Shown here piece after piece: positions 1 through 9,813 of a DNA stretch of 53,550 bases; the first letter of the stretch is position 1, and each line of letters starts with the position of its first letter. This DNA comes from Bradyrhizobiaceae bacterium (lineage in GTDB: Bacteria; Pseudomonadota; Alphaproteobacteria; Rhizobiales; Aestuariivirgaceae), in NCBI GenBank assembly GCA_947475225.1, contig CANJMQ010000019.1:1-53550 (forward strand), read 5' to 3'. The notes beneath the pieces were generated by a model. That model was not told the DNA's origin. It did not search any database and worked only from the letters and a program-made list of their open reading frames with translations. The position numbers and the translations under genes are program-made.

Positions 1-131
1 AAGACGTGCACCACCACTGTGGACGGCATCCCCTTTGGGCCGAGAGCCCGGCCCCATTGCCGGACTCACTGGATGGGGACGCGGGCGGCTACTCGGTGAT
101 CCGCCCGCTCGTACTTGTTCCCGAGTTCCGC
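1..131 (-). other. rpsO downstream intergenic, probable start of the rpsO-pnp leader
   Basis: This is the sequence following rpsO on the minus strand up to the window edge. In most alphaproteobacteria the next gene is pnp, but no pnp codons are visible here. The segment can fold: a six-base-pair hairpin lies at 37-54 (GGGCCG/CGGCCC arms) and a second GGGCGG/CCGCCC stem lies at about 84-107. Neither is followed by a U-tract, so these do not look like intrinsic terminators. A role as the RNase III/PNPase-controlled pnp leader known in enterobacteria is only an analogy. Confidence 0.35.
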
Positions 132-401
132 TTAGCGGCGGATCTCGAGGCGCTTGATGAGCGTCTGGTAACGCGCATCGTCGATGCGCTTCAGATAGTC
201 GAGCAGCGAACGGCGCTTGCTCACCATCGTCAGCAGCCCACGGCGGGAATGATTGTCCTTCTTGTGGGTCTTGAAGTGGTCGGTGAGGTAGTTGATGCGT
301 TCCGTGAGGATCGCAACCTGAACTTCTGGCGAACCGGTGTCACCCGGCTTCGTGGCATATTCCTTCACGAGAGCGACCTTGCGCTCAGCAGTCATGGTCA
401 T
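132..401 (-). CDS. rpsO: 30S ribosomal protein S15
   Basis: An 89-residue primary rRNA-binding protein of the small-subunit platform that also contributes to an intersubunit bridge. The sequence is typical throughout: [13 protein letters not shown] at the N-terminus, then [24 protein letters not shown], the HSRRGLL motif and a C-terminal [13 protein letters not shown]. Length matches the family. The ATG at 401 has GGAG seven bases upstream; a second ATG two codons later is possible. It lies 24 bases after truB and is the last complete gene of the rimP-nusA-infB operon in this window. Confidence 0.97.
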   Translation of the reverse strand: MTMTAERKVALVKEYATKPGDTGSPEVQVAILTERINYLTDHFKTHKKDNHSRRGLLTMVSKRRSLLDYLKRIDDARYQTLIKRLEIRR

Positions 402-425
402 CGGTCATCTCCAATACATGGATGG

Positions 426-1349
426 TTACAGGTTGAACAAACGCTTCGGCTTGAGCGACCCCTGGACGACCGTTCCAATCCCGAGTGGCTTGCCGCCACT
501 CATCACCAGAACCGCATCTTCCGCGATGGGAGCATTCGCGCCTCTGAGCAGGACGGCTTGTCCGAGCTTCAGGCGTCGGGCTTGCTCTTCGTCGATGGCC
601 AGTGCCGGGATGCCGTCCAGCACGGTCTCGATGGGGAGCAAAGCCCCAGTTTTGACGTCTCCGCCGGGGGCCTTATGGCCGAGTTCCACAAGGTTTTCCA
701 GTGAAATCATATGGTCTTCGGTGAACGGTCCCACCGCCACCCGGCGCAGCATGGTGACATGCGCAGCCGTGCCAAGCGTCCGGCCCATGTCGCGGACCAG
801 CGAGCGGATGTAGGTGCCCTTGCCGCAGGTCACCTCAAATGTGGCATGGTCGCGGTCAGGGATGTCGACCAGCTTCAGGGCCTCGATCAGGATCGGGCGT
901 TCTGCCAGTTCCACCGCCTCCCCGGCCCGGGCGAGGTCATAGGCGCGCTCGCCATCGACCTTGATGGCCGAAAAGGCGGGCGGCGCCTGCATGATCTCGC
1001 CGGTGAAGCGGGGAAGTATCGACTCGATCTCCTCCCGTGAGGGGCGCTTATCGGAGGTTGTAGAAACTACGCCTTCGAGATCGTCCGTCGTCCGCTCCTC
1101 GCCCCAGCGGGCGGTGAAGCGGTAGATCTTGCGGCCGTCCATGGCATAGGAAACGGTCTTGGTCGCCTCCCCCAGCGCGATGGGGAGCAGGCCCGAGGCC
1201 AGCGGGTCCAGCGTGCCGCCATGGCCCGCCTTCTCGGCATTGAACAGGAAGCGCACCTTGCCCACCGCTTGGGTGGACGTCATGCCATAGGGCTTGTCGA
1301 GGATCAGCCAGCCGTGGACAGCTTCGCGCCGTCTTCTGGGCGCGTTCAC
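426..1349 (-). CDS. truB: tRNA pseudouridine(55) synthase TruB
   Basis: Makes the near-universal pseudouridine 55 in the T-loop of tRNAs. The 307-residue product has the N-terminal GWLILDKPYGMTSTQAV block and the catalytic aspartate motif GHGGTLDPLASGLLPIALGEATK, followed by the KIYRFTARWGEERTTDDLEG and CGKGTYIRSLVRDMGRTLG motifs of the family. A C-terminal PUA-like part follows. The start is a GTG that overlaps the rbfA stop in a GTGA arrangement, implying translational coupling. Confidence 0.96.
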   Translation of the reverse strand: MNAPRRRREAVHGWLILDKPYGMTSTQAVGKVRFLFNAEKAGHGGTLDPLASGLLPIALGEATKTVSYAMDGRKIYRFTARWGEERTTDDLEGVVSTTSDKRPSREEIESILPRFTGEIMQAPPAFSAIKVDGERAYDLARAGEAVELAERPILIEALKLVDIPDRDHATFEVTCGKGTYIRSLVRDMGRTLGTAAHVTMLRRVAVGPFTEDHMISLENLVELGHKAPGGDVKTGALLPIETVLDGIPALAIDEEQARRLKLGQAVLLRGANAPIAEDAVLVMSGGKPLGIGTVVQGSLKPKRLFNL

Positions 1350-1729
1350 TTCTTCTCGAGATCCCGCGCCACTTCCGGGCTGCGGAGGAGTTCGTCGATC
1401 TTGCCGGCGTAGTCGAGTGCGGTGTCGACTCGGTAGCGGATCTCCGGCGTGAACTTCATCTCGAGTTTGGGGGAGACGAGGCCGCGAATATAACGCCGGT
1501 TACGGTTCAGCGCCTCGAGCAGTGCCTTCTCCTTGCCCTGTTGCAGCGTGCGTACGAAGGCGTTGGCGATCTTGAGGTCGGGCGACATCTGAACCTCGAC
1601 GACCGTCGGGTTCAGCCTTTCGAGATCAGGATCACCCGATTCCCCGCGCAGGAATATTTCCGCCAATGCGTGGCGGATAAGCTCGCCTGCACGCAGTTGT
1701 CGTTGGGAGGGGGCGCTGCCTTTGCTCAT
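1346..1729 (-). CDS. rbfA: 30S ribosome-binding factor RbfA
   Basis: A single KH-like-domain protein of 127 residues that helps mature the 30S subunit at the 5' end of 16S rRNA. Recognised from SQRQLRAGELIRHALAEIF, from DPDLERLNPTVVEVQMSPDLKIANAFV and from the C-terminal ALNRNRRYIRGLVSPKLEMKFTPEIRYRVD. It starts ten bases after the infB stop and overlaps truB, in the infB-rbfA-truB order conserved across most proteobacteria. Confidence 0.95.
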   Translation of the reverse strand: MSKGSAPSQRQLRAGELIRHALAEIFLRGESGDPDLERLNPTVVEVQMSPDLKIANAFVRTLQQGKEKALLEALNRNRRYIRGLVSPKLEMKFTPEIRYRVDTALDYAGKIDELLRSPEVARDLEKK

Positions 1730-1738
1730 CTTGTCCGA

Positions 1739-4366
1739 TCAGTCCAGCGTGCGCTGGACCTTCTCCACGCGGAAGCACTCGATCACGTCACCGGCGCGCA
1801 TGTCCTGGTAGTTCTCGAAGGCCATGCCGCATTCCTGGCCGACAGGGACTTCCTTGACCTCGTCCTTGAAGCGCTTGAGCGTCGAGAGCGTGCCTTCGTG
1901 GATGACCACGTTGTCGCGGATGAGCCGGACCTTGGCGCCGCGCTGCACGGTGCCTTCGGTGACCTGACAGCCTGCAACCTTGCCGACCTTGGTGATGTTG
2001 AAGACCTCAAGGATCTTGGCATTGCCGAGGAAGGTTTCGCGCAGTTCCGGAGCGAGTTTGCCCGCCATGGCCTGCTTGATGTCGTCCACCAGGTCATAAA
2101 TGATGTTGTAGTAGCGGATTTCGATCCCGGCACGTTCCGCCGCATCGCGCGCCTGGGTGGAGGCACGAACGTTGAAGCCCAGCACCACCGCCTTCGAGGC
2201 TTCGGCGAGGCCGATGTCAGACTCGTTGATGCCGCCCACCGCATAGTGGATAACGCGCGCCTTGATCTCGGTATTGCCGATTTTTTCCAGCGCCTGGACG
2301 ATGGCTTCCGCCGAGCCCTGCACGTCTGCCTTGACCAGGATCGGGAACTCGGTGGCGCCCTCCTTGATCGCGGACATCATCTGCTCGAGCGATGAGCGAG
2401 CCGAAGCCGCACCGCGGCTCTCGCGGCGCTTGCGCTCACGGTATTCCGTCACTTCGCGCGCCCGGGCATCATTCGGCACCACGTCGAACTGATCACCGGC
2501 TTCAGGTGCCGAGTTCAGGCCCAGAACCTCGACGGGAGTCGAGGGGAAGGCTTCCTTAACCTGCACGCCCTTGTCGTTGACAAGCGCACGGACGCGGCCC
2601 CAGGCGGAGCCTGCCACGAAAATATCGCCGAGCTTAAGAGTGCCGCGCTGCACGAGCACGGTCGCGACCGGGCCACGCCCCTTGTCGAGCTGCGCTTCGA
2701 CCACCATGCCACCGGCCTCACGGTCGGGGTTGGCCTTGAGATCGAGAACTTCCGACTGCAGAAGAATGACTTCGAGAAGCCGGTCGAGATTGGTACCCTT
2801 GAGCGCCGACACTTCGACTTCGAGCGTGTCGCCGCCCATGCTTTCGACCACGATCTCGTAGCGCAGCAGCTCGTTCCTGACGCGCATCGGATTGGCGGCG
2901 GGCTTGTCGATCTTGTTGATCGCCACGATGATCGGCACATTGGCCGCACGGGCATGGTTGATGGCTTCCACTGTCTGCGGCATGACGCCGTCATCAGCAG
3001 CCACCACCAGCACCACGATATCGGTGGCTTTCGCACCACGCGCACGCATCGAGGTGAAAGCCTCATGACCCGGCGTATCGATGAAGGTCACAACGCCGCT
3101 CTGTGTTTCGACCTGATAGGCGCCGATGTGCTGGGTAATGCCGCCGGCTTCGCCGGAGACGACGTTGGTCTTGCGCAGCGCGTCGAGCAGCGAGGTCTTT
3201 CCGTGGTCGACGTGGCCCATGATGGTGACGACCGGGGGGCGCGACTTGAGCTGTTCCGGCGCATCGGTGTCGCCGGCGAGGCCTTCGACCACGTCGGATT
3301 CCGACACGCGCTTGACCTTGTGGCCCATTTCCTCGGCGACGAGCTGGGCGGTGTCGGCATCGATCACGTCATTGATCGTATGCATCTCGCCCTGCTTCAT
3401 CAGGAACTTGATGATGTCGACGGCGCGCTCGGCCATGCGGTTGGCGAGTTCCTGGATGGTGATCGCTTCCGGGATGGTCACTTCGCGGCTCACCTTTTCG
3501 GTGGGCATCTGGAAGCCATGGGTCTGTTTCTTGAGGCGTTCGGTGCGGCGGCGGAAGGCGGCAACTGAACGGGCGCGCTCGTCATCCTCGTTCAGCGCAT
3601 TGCCAACCGACAGGCGGCCACGGCGCTTGTCAGCTTCGGCGGTCTTGGTCGGACGGGCCGGGACCGGAGCCTTGATTTCACGCTTGACGGCGCCAGCGAA
3701 CGTGCGGCGCGGGGCCGTTTCTTCCTCATCATGGGTGCGCTTGACAGGCGCAACCGCGGCCCTACCGGTCGCGGCCTTCATGGGCTCGGTGGCGGGAGTC
3801 ACGACATTCGATTGGGCCGACTTCGGCGCAAGCTTCTTTGCGGCCTCGTCAGCCTTGCGGCGGGCATCTTCCTCAGTCCGGTGGCGGGCGTCGTCTTCGG
3901 CCTTGCGCTTGGCAGCAGCCTCGCGCTCGATCAGGTCAAGCGTTTCCTGTTCGGTGCGGCGCTTGGCGTCTTCTTCCTGGCGCTTGCGGTCCTCGGCTTC
4001 ACGCACGCGGGCGCCGGCAAGGGCGCGGTCACGCGCCTCCTTTTCCTCGGCGGTGAGGGTGCGGAGAACGACACCGGAGCGCTGGGTGGCCTGTGGCTTG
4101 GGCGCGGCGGGCGTCTGGGTATTGGATGGCGGGGCCGGGGTCACGGGGGTCACCCGCGGTGCGGCGACCTTCGGTTCATGGACCACAGCGGGCTTGTCGT
4201 CGCCGAAGCGCTTGCGCTTGGTTTCGACCACCACGGTCTTTGAGCGTCCGGCGCCGAAGCTCTGTTTGACCTTGCTCTGCTCGATCGACGGCCGCTTGAG
4301 GGTCAAGGTTCCCCCAGCCGGGCGGCTGCCGTCGGGCTTGCGGTCTTTGTCGTTGTTATCAGTCAT
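1739..4366 (-). CDS. infB: translation initiation factor IF-2
   Basis: The GTPase that places initiator fMet-tRNA on the ribosome; 875 residues. The N-terminal third is a charged, alanine/glutamate/arginine-rich coiled-coil stretch (about residues 105-180), followed by the IF2_N module near 305-355. The G domain is intact: G1 [15 protein letters not shown] near residue 384, G3 DTPGHEAF near 430 and G4 NKIDKP near 485. Domains II, III and the fMet-tRNA-binding C2 domain follow. The start overlaps the ylxR stop by eight bases. A very long open frame on the opposite strand over this gene is composition-driven. Confidence 0.97.
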   Translation of the reverse strand: MTDNNDKDRKPDGSRPAGGTLTLKRPSIEQSKVKQSFGAGRSKTVVVETKRKRFGDDKPAVVHEPKVAAPRVTPVTPAPPSNTQTPAAPKPQATQRSGVVLRTLTAEEKEARDRALAGARVREAEDRKRQEEDAKRRTEQETLDLIEREAAAKRKAEDDARHRTEEDARRKADEAAKKLAPKSAQSNVVTPATEPMKAATGRAAVAPVKRTHDEEETAPRRTFAGAVKREIKAPVPARPTKTAEADKRRGRLSVGNALNEDDERARSVAAFRRRTERLKKQTHGFQMPTEKVSREVTIPEAITIQELANRMAERAVDIIKFLMKQGEMHTINDVIDADTAQLVAEEMGHKVKRVSESDVVEGLAGDTDAPEQLKSRPPVVTIMGHVDHGKTSLLDALRKTNVVSGEAGGITQHIGAYQVETQSGVVTFIDTPGHEAFTSMRARGAKATDIVVLVVAADDGVMPQTVEAINHARAANVPIIVAINKIDKPAANPMRVRNELLRYEIVVESMGGDTLEVEVSALKGTNLDRLLEVILLQSEVLDLKANPDREAGGMVVEAQLDKGRGPVATVLVQRGTLKLGDIFVAGSAWGRVRALVNDKGVQVKEAFPSTPVEVLGLNSAPEAGDQFDVVPNDARAREVTEYRERKRRESRGAASARSSLEQMMSAIKEGATEFPILVKADVQGSAEAIVQALEKIGNTEIKARVIHYAVGGINESDIGLAEASKAVVLGFNVRASTQARDAAERAGIEIRYYNIIYDLVDDIKQAMAGKLAPELRETFLGNAKILEVFNITKVGKVAGCQVTEGTVQRGAKVRLIRDNVVIHEGTLSTLKRFKDEVKEVPVGQECGMAFENYQDMRAGDVIECFRVEKVQRTLD

Positions 4367-4964
4367 CTTTTCTCTTCAGGTCCTCGGGCGGGCCGTCAAT
4401 ACGGCCCTCATACGTCTCGATCCGGCGCACGGCTGCGGAGAGCTTTTCGGCAAGCCCTCCCTTCGCCACGGCTGCATGTACCACATTTGGACGGCCAAAA
4501 GCCAAATCCAATTCATCGATTTCGAAAAGAACGATCTTTTCGACGACACCGGGCTCGACAAGCTTGTCCAGCTTGCGGCAGCCGTCCGGCATGGCATCAG
4601 TTCCATGGAACAGCAGCCTTGCCCGGCCTCGCCCCAGCATGTCCTCAACCTTCATGAAGCCCGACACGGCCTCGCCCGCCTTCTTGGCGAGCGACAGCAG
4701 CGACAGGGCCTGCTGCCGGAGGAGTTTCGTCACGATATCGGGAAGATCAGGCGGGATTGTGGTCTCCGCCTGAAAGCCGCGCGAGAACAGTTTCCGGGCG
4801 ATGGCCTGGTCCAGCACCTTGCGGTCGAGGCTAACCCAAAGGCCGCGGCCAGGCAGCTTGCGGGCAAGGTCAGGCACCGCCATGCCATCCGGACTCCGGG
4901 CGAAGCGGATCAGTTCCGCCTCGTCCTTCACCGTGCGGGTGACGATGCACATGCGGTCCACCAA
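4359..4964 (-). CDS. ylxR: YlxR-L7Ae fused RNA-binding protein
   Basis: An RNA-binding accessory protein found between nusA and infB. The N-terminal about 80 residues are the YlxR/DUF448 fold ([22 protein letters not shown], then [14 protein letters not shown]). Residues about 90-190 resemble an L7Ae/YlxQ domain ([25 protein letters not shown]), the fused form usual in alphaproteobacteria. The start is unclear: no ATG precedes the conserved region, so I take the TTG at 4964. The GTG directly after it, or a CTG upstream overlapping the nusA stop, are alternatives. The end overlaps infB. Confidence 0.88.
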   Translation of the reverse strand: MVDRMCIVTRTVKDEAELIRFARSPDGMAVPDLARKLPGRGLWVSLDRKVLDQAIARKLFSRGFQAETTIPPDLPDIVTKLLRQQALSLLSLAKKAGEAVSGFMKVEDMLGRGRARLLFHGTDAMPDGCRKLDKLVEPGVVEKIVLFEIDELDLAFGRPNVVHAAVAKGGLAEKLSAAVRRIETYEGRIDGPPEDLKRKDD

Positions 4965-4999
4965 GGGCTGGTCCGCCTCCTCGCTGACGTGGGCCTCGG

Positions 5000-6598
5000 T
5001 CAGGCGTCCACCTCGCCCTCTGCTTCGGTCTCAGGCTCCACCGGCGCCTCGATCCAGCCCGCATGAATGCGGGCCTTCATGATCAGGTCATTGGCTTCAT
5101 CAGCGGAGACCTCGAGGTCGGAGAAGGCACCCTTGTGCTTCACGGCACCGCCGGCCTTGCGCTCGGTCCAGCCGATCAGCTCGTCGGTGTCGCAGCCGGC
5201 GAGATCCTCGATCGACTTGAGGCCGGCCTCGCCCAGTGCCACCAGCATGGAGGGTGTGAGGCCGTCGATTTCCTTCAGTTCGTCCAGCACACCCAGTTCG
5301 ACGCGGCGGGCATCGAGCTCGGCGGCCTCGCGATCCAGGAACTCACGGGCACGGTTCTGCAGTTCCTCGGCGGTCTGCTCGTCGAGGCCCTCGATCGAGG
5401 CAACCTCATGGGCATCCACATAGGCCACTTCGTCGACTGTCGCGAAGCCTTCGGAGGCCAGCAACTGGGCCAGCGTCTCGTCGACGTCCAGCGCCGAGAC
5501 AAAGAGTTCTGTGCGGGCCGCGAATTCCTTCTGGCGCCGCTCGGACTCTTCAGCCTCGGTCATGATGTCGATGTCCCAGCCGGTGAGCTGGGAGGCGAGG
5601 CGCACGTTCTGGCCGCGGCGGCCGATGGCGAGCGACAGCTGCTCGTCCGGCACCACCACCTCGATGCGCTCGGACTCTTCGTCGAGCACGACCTTGGAGA
5701 CTTCAGCAGGCGCCAGCGCGTTCACCACAAAGGAGGCGACGTCCTGCGTCCACTGGATGATGTCGATCTTCTCGCCCTGCAGTTCGTTGACGACAGCCTG
5801 AACGCGACTGCCGCGCATGCCCACACAGGCGCCGACCGGATCGATGGAGCCTTCCTTCGAGCGCACGGCGATCTTGGCACGGCTGCCCGGATCGCGCGCA
5901 ACCGACACGACCTCAACGACGCCGTCATAGATTTCCGGAACTTCCTGGCCGAACAGCCGGGCCATGAACTCAGGATGCGTGCGCGACAGGAAGATCTGCG
6001 GACCGCGCTGCTCGCGGCGCACATCATACACATAGGCCCGGACGCGATCGCCGGGACGGAAGGTTTCGCGCGGCAGCGATTCGTCGCGGCGGATGATGCC
6101 CTCGCCACGGCCGAGATCGACAATGACATTGCCGTATTCGACGCGCTTCACCGCGCCATGCACGATCTCGCCGATACGGTCCTTGTATTCGGCATACATG
6201 CGGTCGCGCTCGGCATCGCGCACCTTCTGCACGATCACCTGCTTGGCGTTCTGCGCGGCGATGCGGCCGAACTCGATGGGCGGCAGCGATTCGGCGATCT
6301 GGTCGCCGATGTTGGCGGCCGGGTTGCGGCGCTGCGCATCAACGAGGCTGATCTGGGTCGCCTCGTTCTCGACCTCGTCGACGACGAGGAGCAGGCGCTG
6401 CAGCCGGGTCTCGCCGCTGCGCGGATCGATCTCGGCGACGATCTCGTTCTCGGCGCCGTAACGAGCCTTGGCAGCCTTCTGGATTGCCTCTTCCATCGCA
6501 TGCAGCACGACCGACTTGTCGATCGACTTCTCGCGCGCCACGGCGTCCGCGATCTGCAGCAGTTCGAGCCTGTTGGCGCTCACGCCATAATCAGCCAT
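5000..6598 (-). CDS. nusA: transcription termination/antitermination factor NusA
   Basis: RNA polymerase-binding elongation factor controlling pausing, termination and antitermination; 532 residues from the ATG at 6598. Domains in order: RNAP-binding N-terminal domain, S1 domain ([20 protein letters not shown]), two KH domains ([21 protein letters not shown] and [20 protein letters not shown]), then two helix-hairpin-helix-type C-terminal repeats. An upstream in-frame ATG at 6658 lies inside rimP. The start at 6598 is preferred for [18 protein letters not shown] and its AGAGGAG ribosome site. It overlaps the rimP stop by eight bases. NusA feedback on its own operon is known in E. coli. Confidence 0.96.
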   Translation of the reverse strand: MADYGVSANRLELLQIADAVAREKSIDKSVVLHAMEEAIQKAAKARYGAENEIVAEIDPRSGETRLQRLLLVVDEVENEATQISLVDAQRRNPAANIGDQIAESLPPIEFGRIAAQNAKQVIVQKVRDAERDRMYAEYKDRIGEIVHGAVKRVEYGNVIVDLGRGEGIIRRDESLPRETFRPGDRVRAYVYDVRREQRGPQIFLSRTHPEFMARLFGQEVPEIYDGVVEVVSVARDPGSRAKIAVRSKEGSIDPVGACVGMRGSRVQAVVNELQGEKIDIIQWTQDVASFVVNALAPAEVSKVVLDEESERIEVVVPDEQLSLAIGRRGQNVRLASQLTGWDIDIMTEAEESERRQKEFAARTELFVSALDVDETLAQLLASEGFATVDEVAYVDAHEVASIEGLDEQTAEELQNRAREFLDREAAELDARRVELGVLDELKEIDGLTPSMLVALGEAGLKSIEDLAGCDTDELIGWTERKAGGAVKHKGAFSDLEVSADEANDLIMKARIHAGWIEAPVEPETEAEGEVDA

Positions 6599-7202
6599 TG
6601 TCGTCTTCGCTCCTCTCTTGCGAAATCTGGTCTTCGTCGATCTCGGCGCCGTCGCCATAGCCCTTGGCGGGCAGGCGGCTCTTGGCGGCCTCGATCAGCT
6701 GGTCGGTGAGGACCAGCTTTGCATCTGAAATGTCGGCGAACGGCACGCCGATCAGTACCGGCTCCTTGGTCGCCCCTTCTGGGTTCTCGATGAACAGGCG
6801 GACCTCGCCCTCGTGGTAGCCTTCGAGATTGCCCTTGAAGCGCTTGCGGCCGGCAACCGGCACGGCCATCTCGACCTTCACCTCATGGCCAGCCCAGGCC
6901 TCGAAATCGGACGGCCGCACCAGCGGCCGGTCGATGCCGGGGGAGGACACCTCGAGGTGATAGCGCGAGGCCACCACGTCCTCGACGTCGAGGATGGCCG
7001 ACATGGCCCGGCTCACGGCCTCGCAGTCCTCGATGGTGAAGGTGCCGTCCGGCCGCTCCGCCATGATCTGCAGGGTGGGTCCGCTCATCTTCACGCGCAC
7101 GAGCCTGAAGCCCATGTCAGCGAGCACGGGCTCGGCCAGTGCCGCAACCCGCTGAGCTGGGCCCGTCTCGCGGGCCAGTCTGGTTTCTGTTTCGGTCGTC
7201 AT
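6591..7202 (-). CDS. rimP: ribosome maturation factor RimP
   Basis: A late-stage 30S assembly factor of 203 residues and the first gene of the nusA-infB operon. Recognised from [24 protein letters not shown], from [19 protein letters not shown], from [14 protein letters not shown] and from a C-terminal Sm-like domain ([16 protein letters not shown]). The ATG at 7202 is chosen over an in-frame ATG 49 codons upstream because the extension crosses the leader hairpin and U-tract and is not protein-like. GAAAGGG lies just before the start. Confidence 0.95.
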   Translation of the reverse strand: MTTETETRLARETGPAQRVAALAEPVLADMGFRLVRVKMSGPTLQIMAERPDGTFTIEDCEAVSRAMSAILDVEDVVASRYHLEVSSPGIDRPLVRPSDFEAWAGHEVKVEMAVPVAGRKRFKGNLEGYHEGEVRLFIENPEGATKEPVLIGVPFADISDAKLVLTDQLIEAAKSRLPAKGYGDGAEIDEDQISQERSEDDNG

Positions 7203-7221
7203 CGGAGCCCTTTCAGGCAAT

Positions 7222-7252
7222 AAAAAAAGCGGGCCCCGGGACCGGGACCCAC
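7222..7252 (-). terminator. terminator-like hairpin with U-tract in the rimP leader (candidate attenuator)
   Basis: On the minus strand a ten-base-pair GC-rich stem (7229-7252; arms GTGGGTCCCG and CGGGGCCCGC, two G-U wobbles, four-base loop) is followed at once by seven T residues (7222-7228), 19 bases before the rimP ATG. Upstream in the same leader are CCAC-GAAA-GTGG (a small tetraloop hairpin) and CACTC, which could pair with GAGTG at the base of the stem. A terminator between promoter and operon implies attenuation. The regulator is not shown by sequence; NusA is a reasonable guess. Confidence 0.75.
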
Positions 7253-7300
7253 TCGCGATCTCCACTTTCGTGGCTATGTGAGTGAACCTAAGTTGGCCGG

Positions 7301-7329
7301 GATATACGCTCTCCGGCCGCATTTCGCAA
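7301..7329 (-). promoter_or_regulatory. candidate sigma-70 promoter of the rimP-nusA-infB operon
   Basis: Minus-strand TTGCGA (7324-7329) and TATATC (7301-7306) are separated by exactly 17 bases. Start of transcription would fall near 7294, giving a leader of about 90 nt that contains the hairpin/U-tract element. Position and spacing fit a housekeeping promoter; this is pattern matching only. Confidence 0.6.
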
Positions 7330-7352
7330 GGGGTGGTGGATTTGGGCATAAC

Positions 7353-7640
7353 TCATCCTTGGCGAGGGTGGCACTGGTCCCTCAGGGAAACTGGGAGGCG
7401 CGGGCGCTGCCCGGCGCGGTGAGCTGATCCTTGTGGGACCAGCGGGAGAGCGCTGAGCAGCGCCCGCATCTGACAGGTCTTAGGCCTTTGGAGGAGCGCT
7501 TGCGGACTGTTCCCGAGGAACGTGTCGCCTTGCCTGAGGCGCGGGGGTCTTATTGCCCCCGGGTCTCCTCCTCGGCCCCCGGGAGTGCGGCACACGTTAC
7601 GCCACACCCGCAGGCCTGCCCTCCACCCCGCCCGAGCTCA
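7353..7640. other. gene-free, highly structured GC-rich segment (possible non-coding RNA)
   Basis: Between trmB and rimP no convincing gene is seen. The segment is rich in nested complementary arms. CTGGTCCC (from 7373) pairs with GGGACCAG (ending 7442), GCGCT with AGCGC near 7450-7463, and CGGGGG with CCCCCG (7542-7561). AACGTGT near 7519-7525 pairs with ACACGTT near 7592-7598, enclosed by TGCGG/CCGCA and GGAGG/CCTCC. An AT-rich stretch at 7675-7735 on the upstream side of the minus strand contains TTGACT and could hold a promoter. I find no tmRNA, RNase P or SRP RNA signature. A weak 84-residue frame at 7353-7607 is not protein-like. Confidence 0.35.
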
Positions 7641-7750
7641 CCGTCATGAGCAGGACCCCGACTGGGGAGAGCGATGGGATAGTTGGCATATGATAGGAAC
7701 AAAGTCAAGAAGAATTTTATTCCTTATACTCGGTCGCGCGCTCTCTCTTG

Positions 7751-7834
7751 CCGTCATCCCGGCGAAAGCCGGGGCCCAGCTTTGGTTCGGCTTGCTTGGT
7801 GAAAAGCCGGTTCCCGGCTTTCGCCGGGATGACG
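7751..7834. repeat. palindromic intergenic repeat, copy 1
   Basis: Left arm 7751-7780 begins CCGTCATCCCGGCGAAAGCC and right arm 7812-7834 is its inverse (ending CGCCGGGATGACG), forming a long hairpin with internal GGCGAAAGCC symmetry. A second copy with nearly the same arms is at 44968-45050. Elements of this form are common between genes in Hyphomicrobiales genomes. It lies just past the trmB stop. Confidence 0.85.
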
Positions 7835-7864
7835 CGTGGGATGATGAGGCAAATTGAGAGAGCT

Positions 7865-8524
7865 TCAGGCCTTGCGGCGGAAACGCAGGTAGTCCGATGC
7901 CCTGCCCTCCTGGCGGGCCTTTGCCTCGTAACGGGTCTCAATCCAATTCTCGTAAGGCGCGCAGGGATCGCCCTCCTCGGCGAAACCGCCGTGTTCGGCG
8001 ACATGCTGCCGCGTCCAGGCCACGTAGTCGGCGATGTCGCTGGCAAACAGGAACAGCCCATCTGGCTTCAACACCCGGTGGAAGTGCCCAAGGGTCTGCG
8101 GGCTGACGAAGCGACGCTTGTTGTGGCGGGCCTTCGGCCACGGATCAGGATAGAGCAGATAGATGCGCTCGAACCTCGCCTCCGGCAGCGCCTCGAGCAG
8201 GGGGCGCGCGTCATGGTCATGGATCTTCACGTTGGCGAGGTTCTTTTCCTCGACCAGCGCCAGCATCTTGGCCACACCGTTGACGAAGGGCTCGGCGCCG
8301 ATGAAGGAGACGTGCGGGTACAGTTCCGCCTGATGTGCCAGATGCTCGCCGCCGCCGAAGCCGATCTCCAGCCAGCGCCGCTCACCCATGCCGGAGAGCG
8401 GGTCATCCAACACCACCCGCAGATGCGGCAGCAACTGGTCCATCAGCGCTGAATGATGACGGCGCAAGGTTTTCCCCTTGCGCCGCCCGTAGAACTGGAA
8501 ACGTTTTTCGGCGGTGCCGGTCAC
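7865..8524 (-). CDS. trmB: tRNA (guanine(46)-N7)-methyltransferase
   Basis: SAM-dependent enzyme forming m7G46 in the tRNA variable loop; 219 residues. The SAM-binding motif is [20 protein letters not shown], and the family-specific [18 protein letters not shown] stretch carries residues for tRNA and catalysis. The C-terminus has [16 protein letters not shown]. Its start overlaps the metK stop by four bases (GTGA), so it is probably translated from the metK message. Confidence 0.95.
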   Translation of the reverse strand: MTGTAEKRFQFYGRRKGKTLRRHHSALMDQLLPHLRVVLDDPLSGMGERRWLEIGFGGGEHLAHQAELYPHVSFIGAEPFVNGVAKMLALVEEKNLANVKIHDHDARPLLEALPEARFERIYLLYPDPWPKARHNKRRFVSPQTLGHFHRVLKPDGLFLFASDIADYVAWTRQHVAEHGGFAEEGDPCAPYENWIETRYEAKARQEGRASDYLRFRRKA

Positions 8525-9717
8525 TTCACCGCGGCTTTGAGCGCCTTCGCGAGGTCGGTCTTCTCCCAGGAGAAGCCGCCGTCCTTTTCGGGCGCACGGC
8601 CGAAATGGCCGTAGGCCGAGGTGCGCGCATAGATCGGGCGGTTGAGATTGAGGTGTGTGCGGATGCCGCGCGGGCTCAGGTCCATGACCTTGGTCAGCGC
8701 CTTCTCGATCTTGGCCTCCGGCACCTTGCCGGTGCCATGCGTATCGACATAGACAGACAGCGGCTGCGCGACGCCGATGGCGTAGGACAGCTGGATGGTG
8801 CAGCGCTTGGCGAGGCCCGCCGCGACGACGTTCTTGGCGAGGTAGCGCGCGGCATAGGCGGCCGAACGATCAACCTTGGTCGGGTCCTTGCCGGAGAAGG
8901 CACCGCCACCGTGGGGTGCTGCACCACCATAGGTGTCGACGATGATCTTGCGGCCGGTGAGGCCAGAATCGCCATCCGGGCCGCCGATGTAGAACTTGCC
9001 CGTGGGGTTCACGTGCCAGACGGTGTCCTTGGTGATCCAGCCCTTGGGCAGCGCCTTCTGCACATAGGGCTTCACGATCTTCAGCACCTGCGCCGAGGTG
9101 AGGCTCTCGTCCGTGTGCTGGTGCGACACGACGATCTGCGAGGCCGCGACGGGCTTGCCGTTCTTGTAGACGACGGAGACCTGGCTCTTGGCATCTGGGC
9201 CGAGGTGCTTCTCCTTGCCGGAATGGCGCGCATCGGCAAGGAGCTTGAGGATCTTGTGGGAGTAATAGAGCGGCGCCGGCATCAGCTCAGGCGTCTCGTC
9301 GCACGCATAGCCGAACATGATGCCCTGGTCGCCGGCCCCCTCCTCCTTCTTCTCGCCGGCGGCGTCGACGCCCTGGGCAATATCAGCCGACTGGCTGTGA
9401 AGGAGGATGACGATCTTGGCATCCTGATGATGGAAGCCGGACTGTTCGTAGCCGATGTCCTTGATCGCCTTGCGCGCCACGGCCTCGATCTTTGCCTTGG
9501 TGACGGAGGCGGGACCGCGGGTCTCGCCTGCGATCACCACGTAGTTGGTTGTTGCCAGTGTCTCGCACGCCGCGCGCACCTGCCACGGGTCGAAGCCCTG
9601 CTCCAGCGCCTCGCGGTAAAACAGGTCAACGATCTCGTCAGAAATCCTGTCGCACACCTTGTCCGGGTGGCCTTCGGAGACCGACTCGCTGGTGAACACG
9701 TAATTCTTGCGTGACAT
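8521..9717 (-). CDS. metK: S-adenosylmethionine synthetase
   Basis: Makes SAM from methionine and ATP; 398 residues. Motifs: [15 protein letters not shown] (ATP/Mg binding), [12 protein letters not shown] (signature hexapeptide), [23 protein letters not shown] (P-loop-like) and DTHGTGK near the end. The ATG at 9717 ([11 protein letters not shown]) is used rather than an in-frame ATG nine codons upstream, since all relatives begin close to the [13 protein letters not shown] motif. It sits 96 bases after the XRE regulator gene and feeds SAM to the adjacent trmB product. No SAM riboswitch was recognised upstream. Confidence 0.96.
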   Translation of the reverse strand: MSRKNYVFTSESVSEGHPDKVCDRISDEIVDLFYREALEQGFDPWQVRAACETLATTNYVVIAGETRGPASVTKAKIEAVARKAIKDIGYEQSGFHHQDAKIVILLHSQSADIAQGVDAAGEKKEEGAGDQGIMFGYACDETPELMPAPLYYSHKILKLLADARHSGKEKHLGPDAKSQVSVVYKNGKPVAASQIVVSHQHTDESLTSAQVLKIVKPYVQKALPKGWITKDTVWHVNPTGKFYIGGPDGDSGLTGRKIIVDTYGGAAPHGGGAFSGKDPTKVDRSAAYAARYLAKNVVAAGLAKRCTIQLSYAIGVAQPLSVYVDTHGTGKVPEAKIEKALTKVMDLSPRGIRTHLNLNRPIYARTSAYGHFGRAPEKDGGFSWEKTDLAKALKAAVK

Positions 9718-9813
9718 GTGATTCCCGGGTCCCCTTTGCCTCAAGCCGCGCGCTTTTTGACAGCGTTATGAACGCCGGTCAAGGCGGCCCGAGCCAAAGG
9801 GTAGCCCTCAATG

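Noticed and set aside
3126-6709. Long plus-strand open frames opposite infB, ylxR and nusA (646 and 548 codons)
   Set aside because: They are antisense to conserved core genes and compositionally biased, with no ribosome site or recognisable motif.
7353-7607. An 84-residue minus-strand frame in the trmB-rimP gap
   Set aside because: Arg/Pro-rich, no family resemblance, and it lies in the structured segment; no ribosome site seen.
7353-7640. Identity as 6S RNA, tmRNA, RNase P RNA or SRP RNA
   Set aside because: The hallmark motifs of RNase P, SRP and tmRNA are absent on both strands. 6S RNA cannot be excluded by eye, but its usual neighbour (a 5-formyltetrahydrofolate cyclo-ligase gene) is not here, so I left the region unnamed.
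9718-9813. A SAM riboswitch in front of metK
   Set aside because: The 96-base gap contains only a short GCGTT-CAT-AACGC hairpin and lacks the conserved SAM-II or SAM/SAH motifs I would expect.
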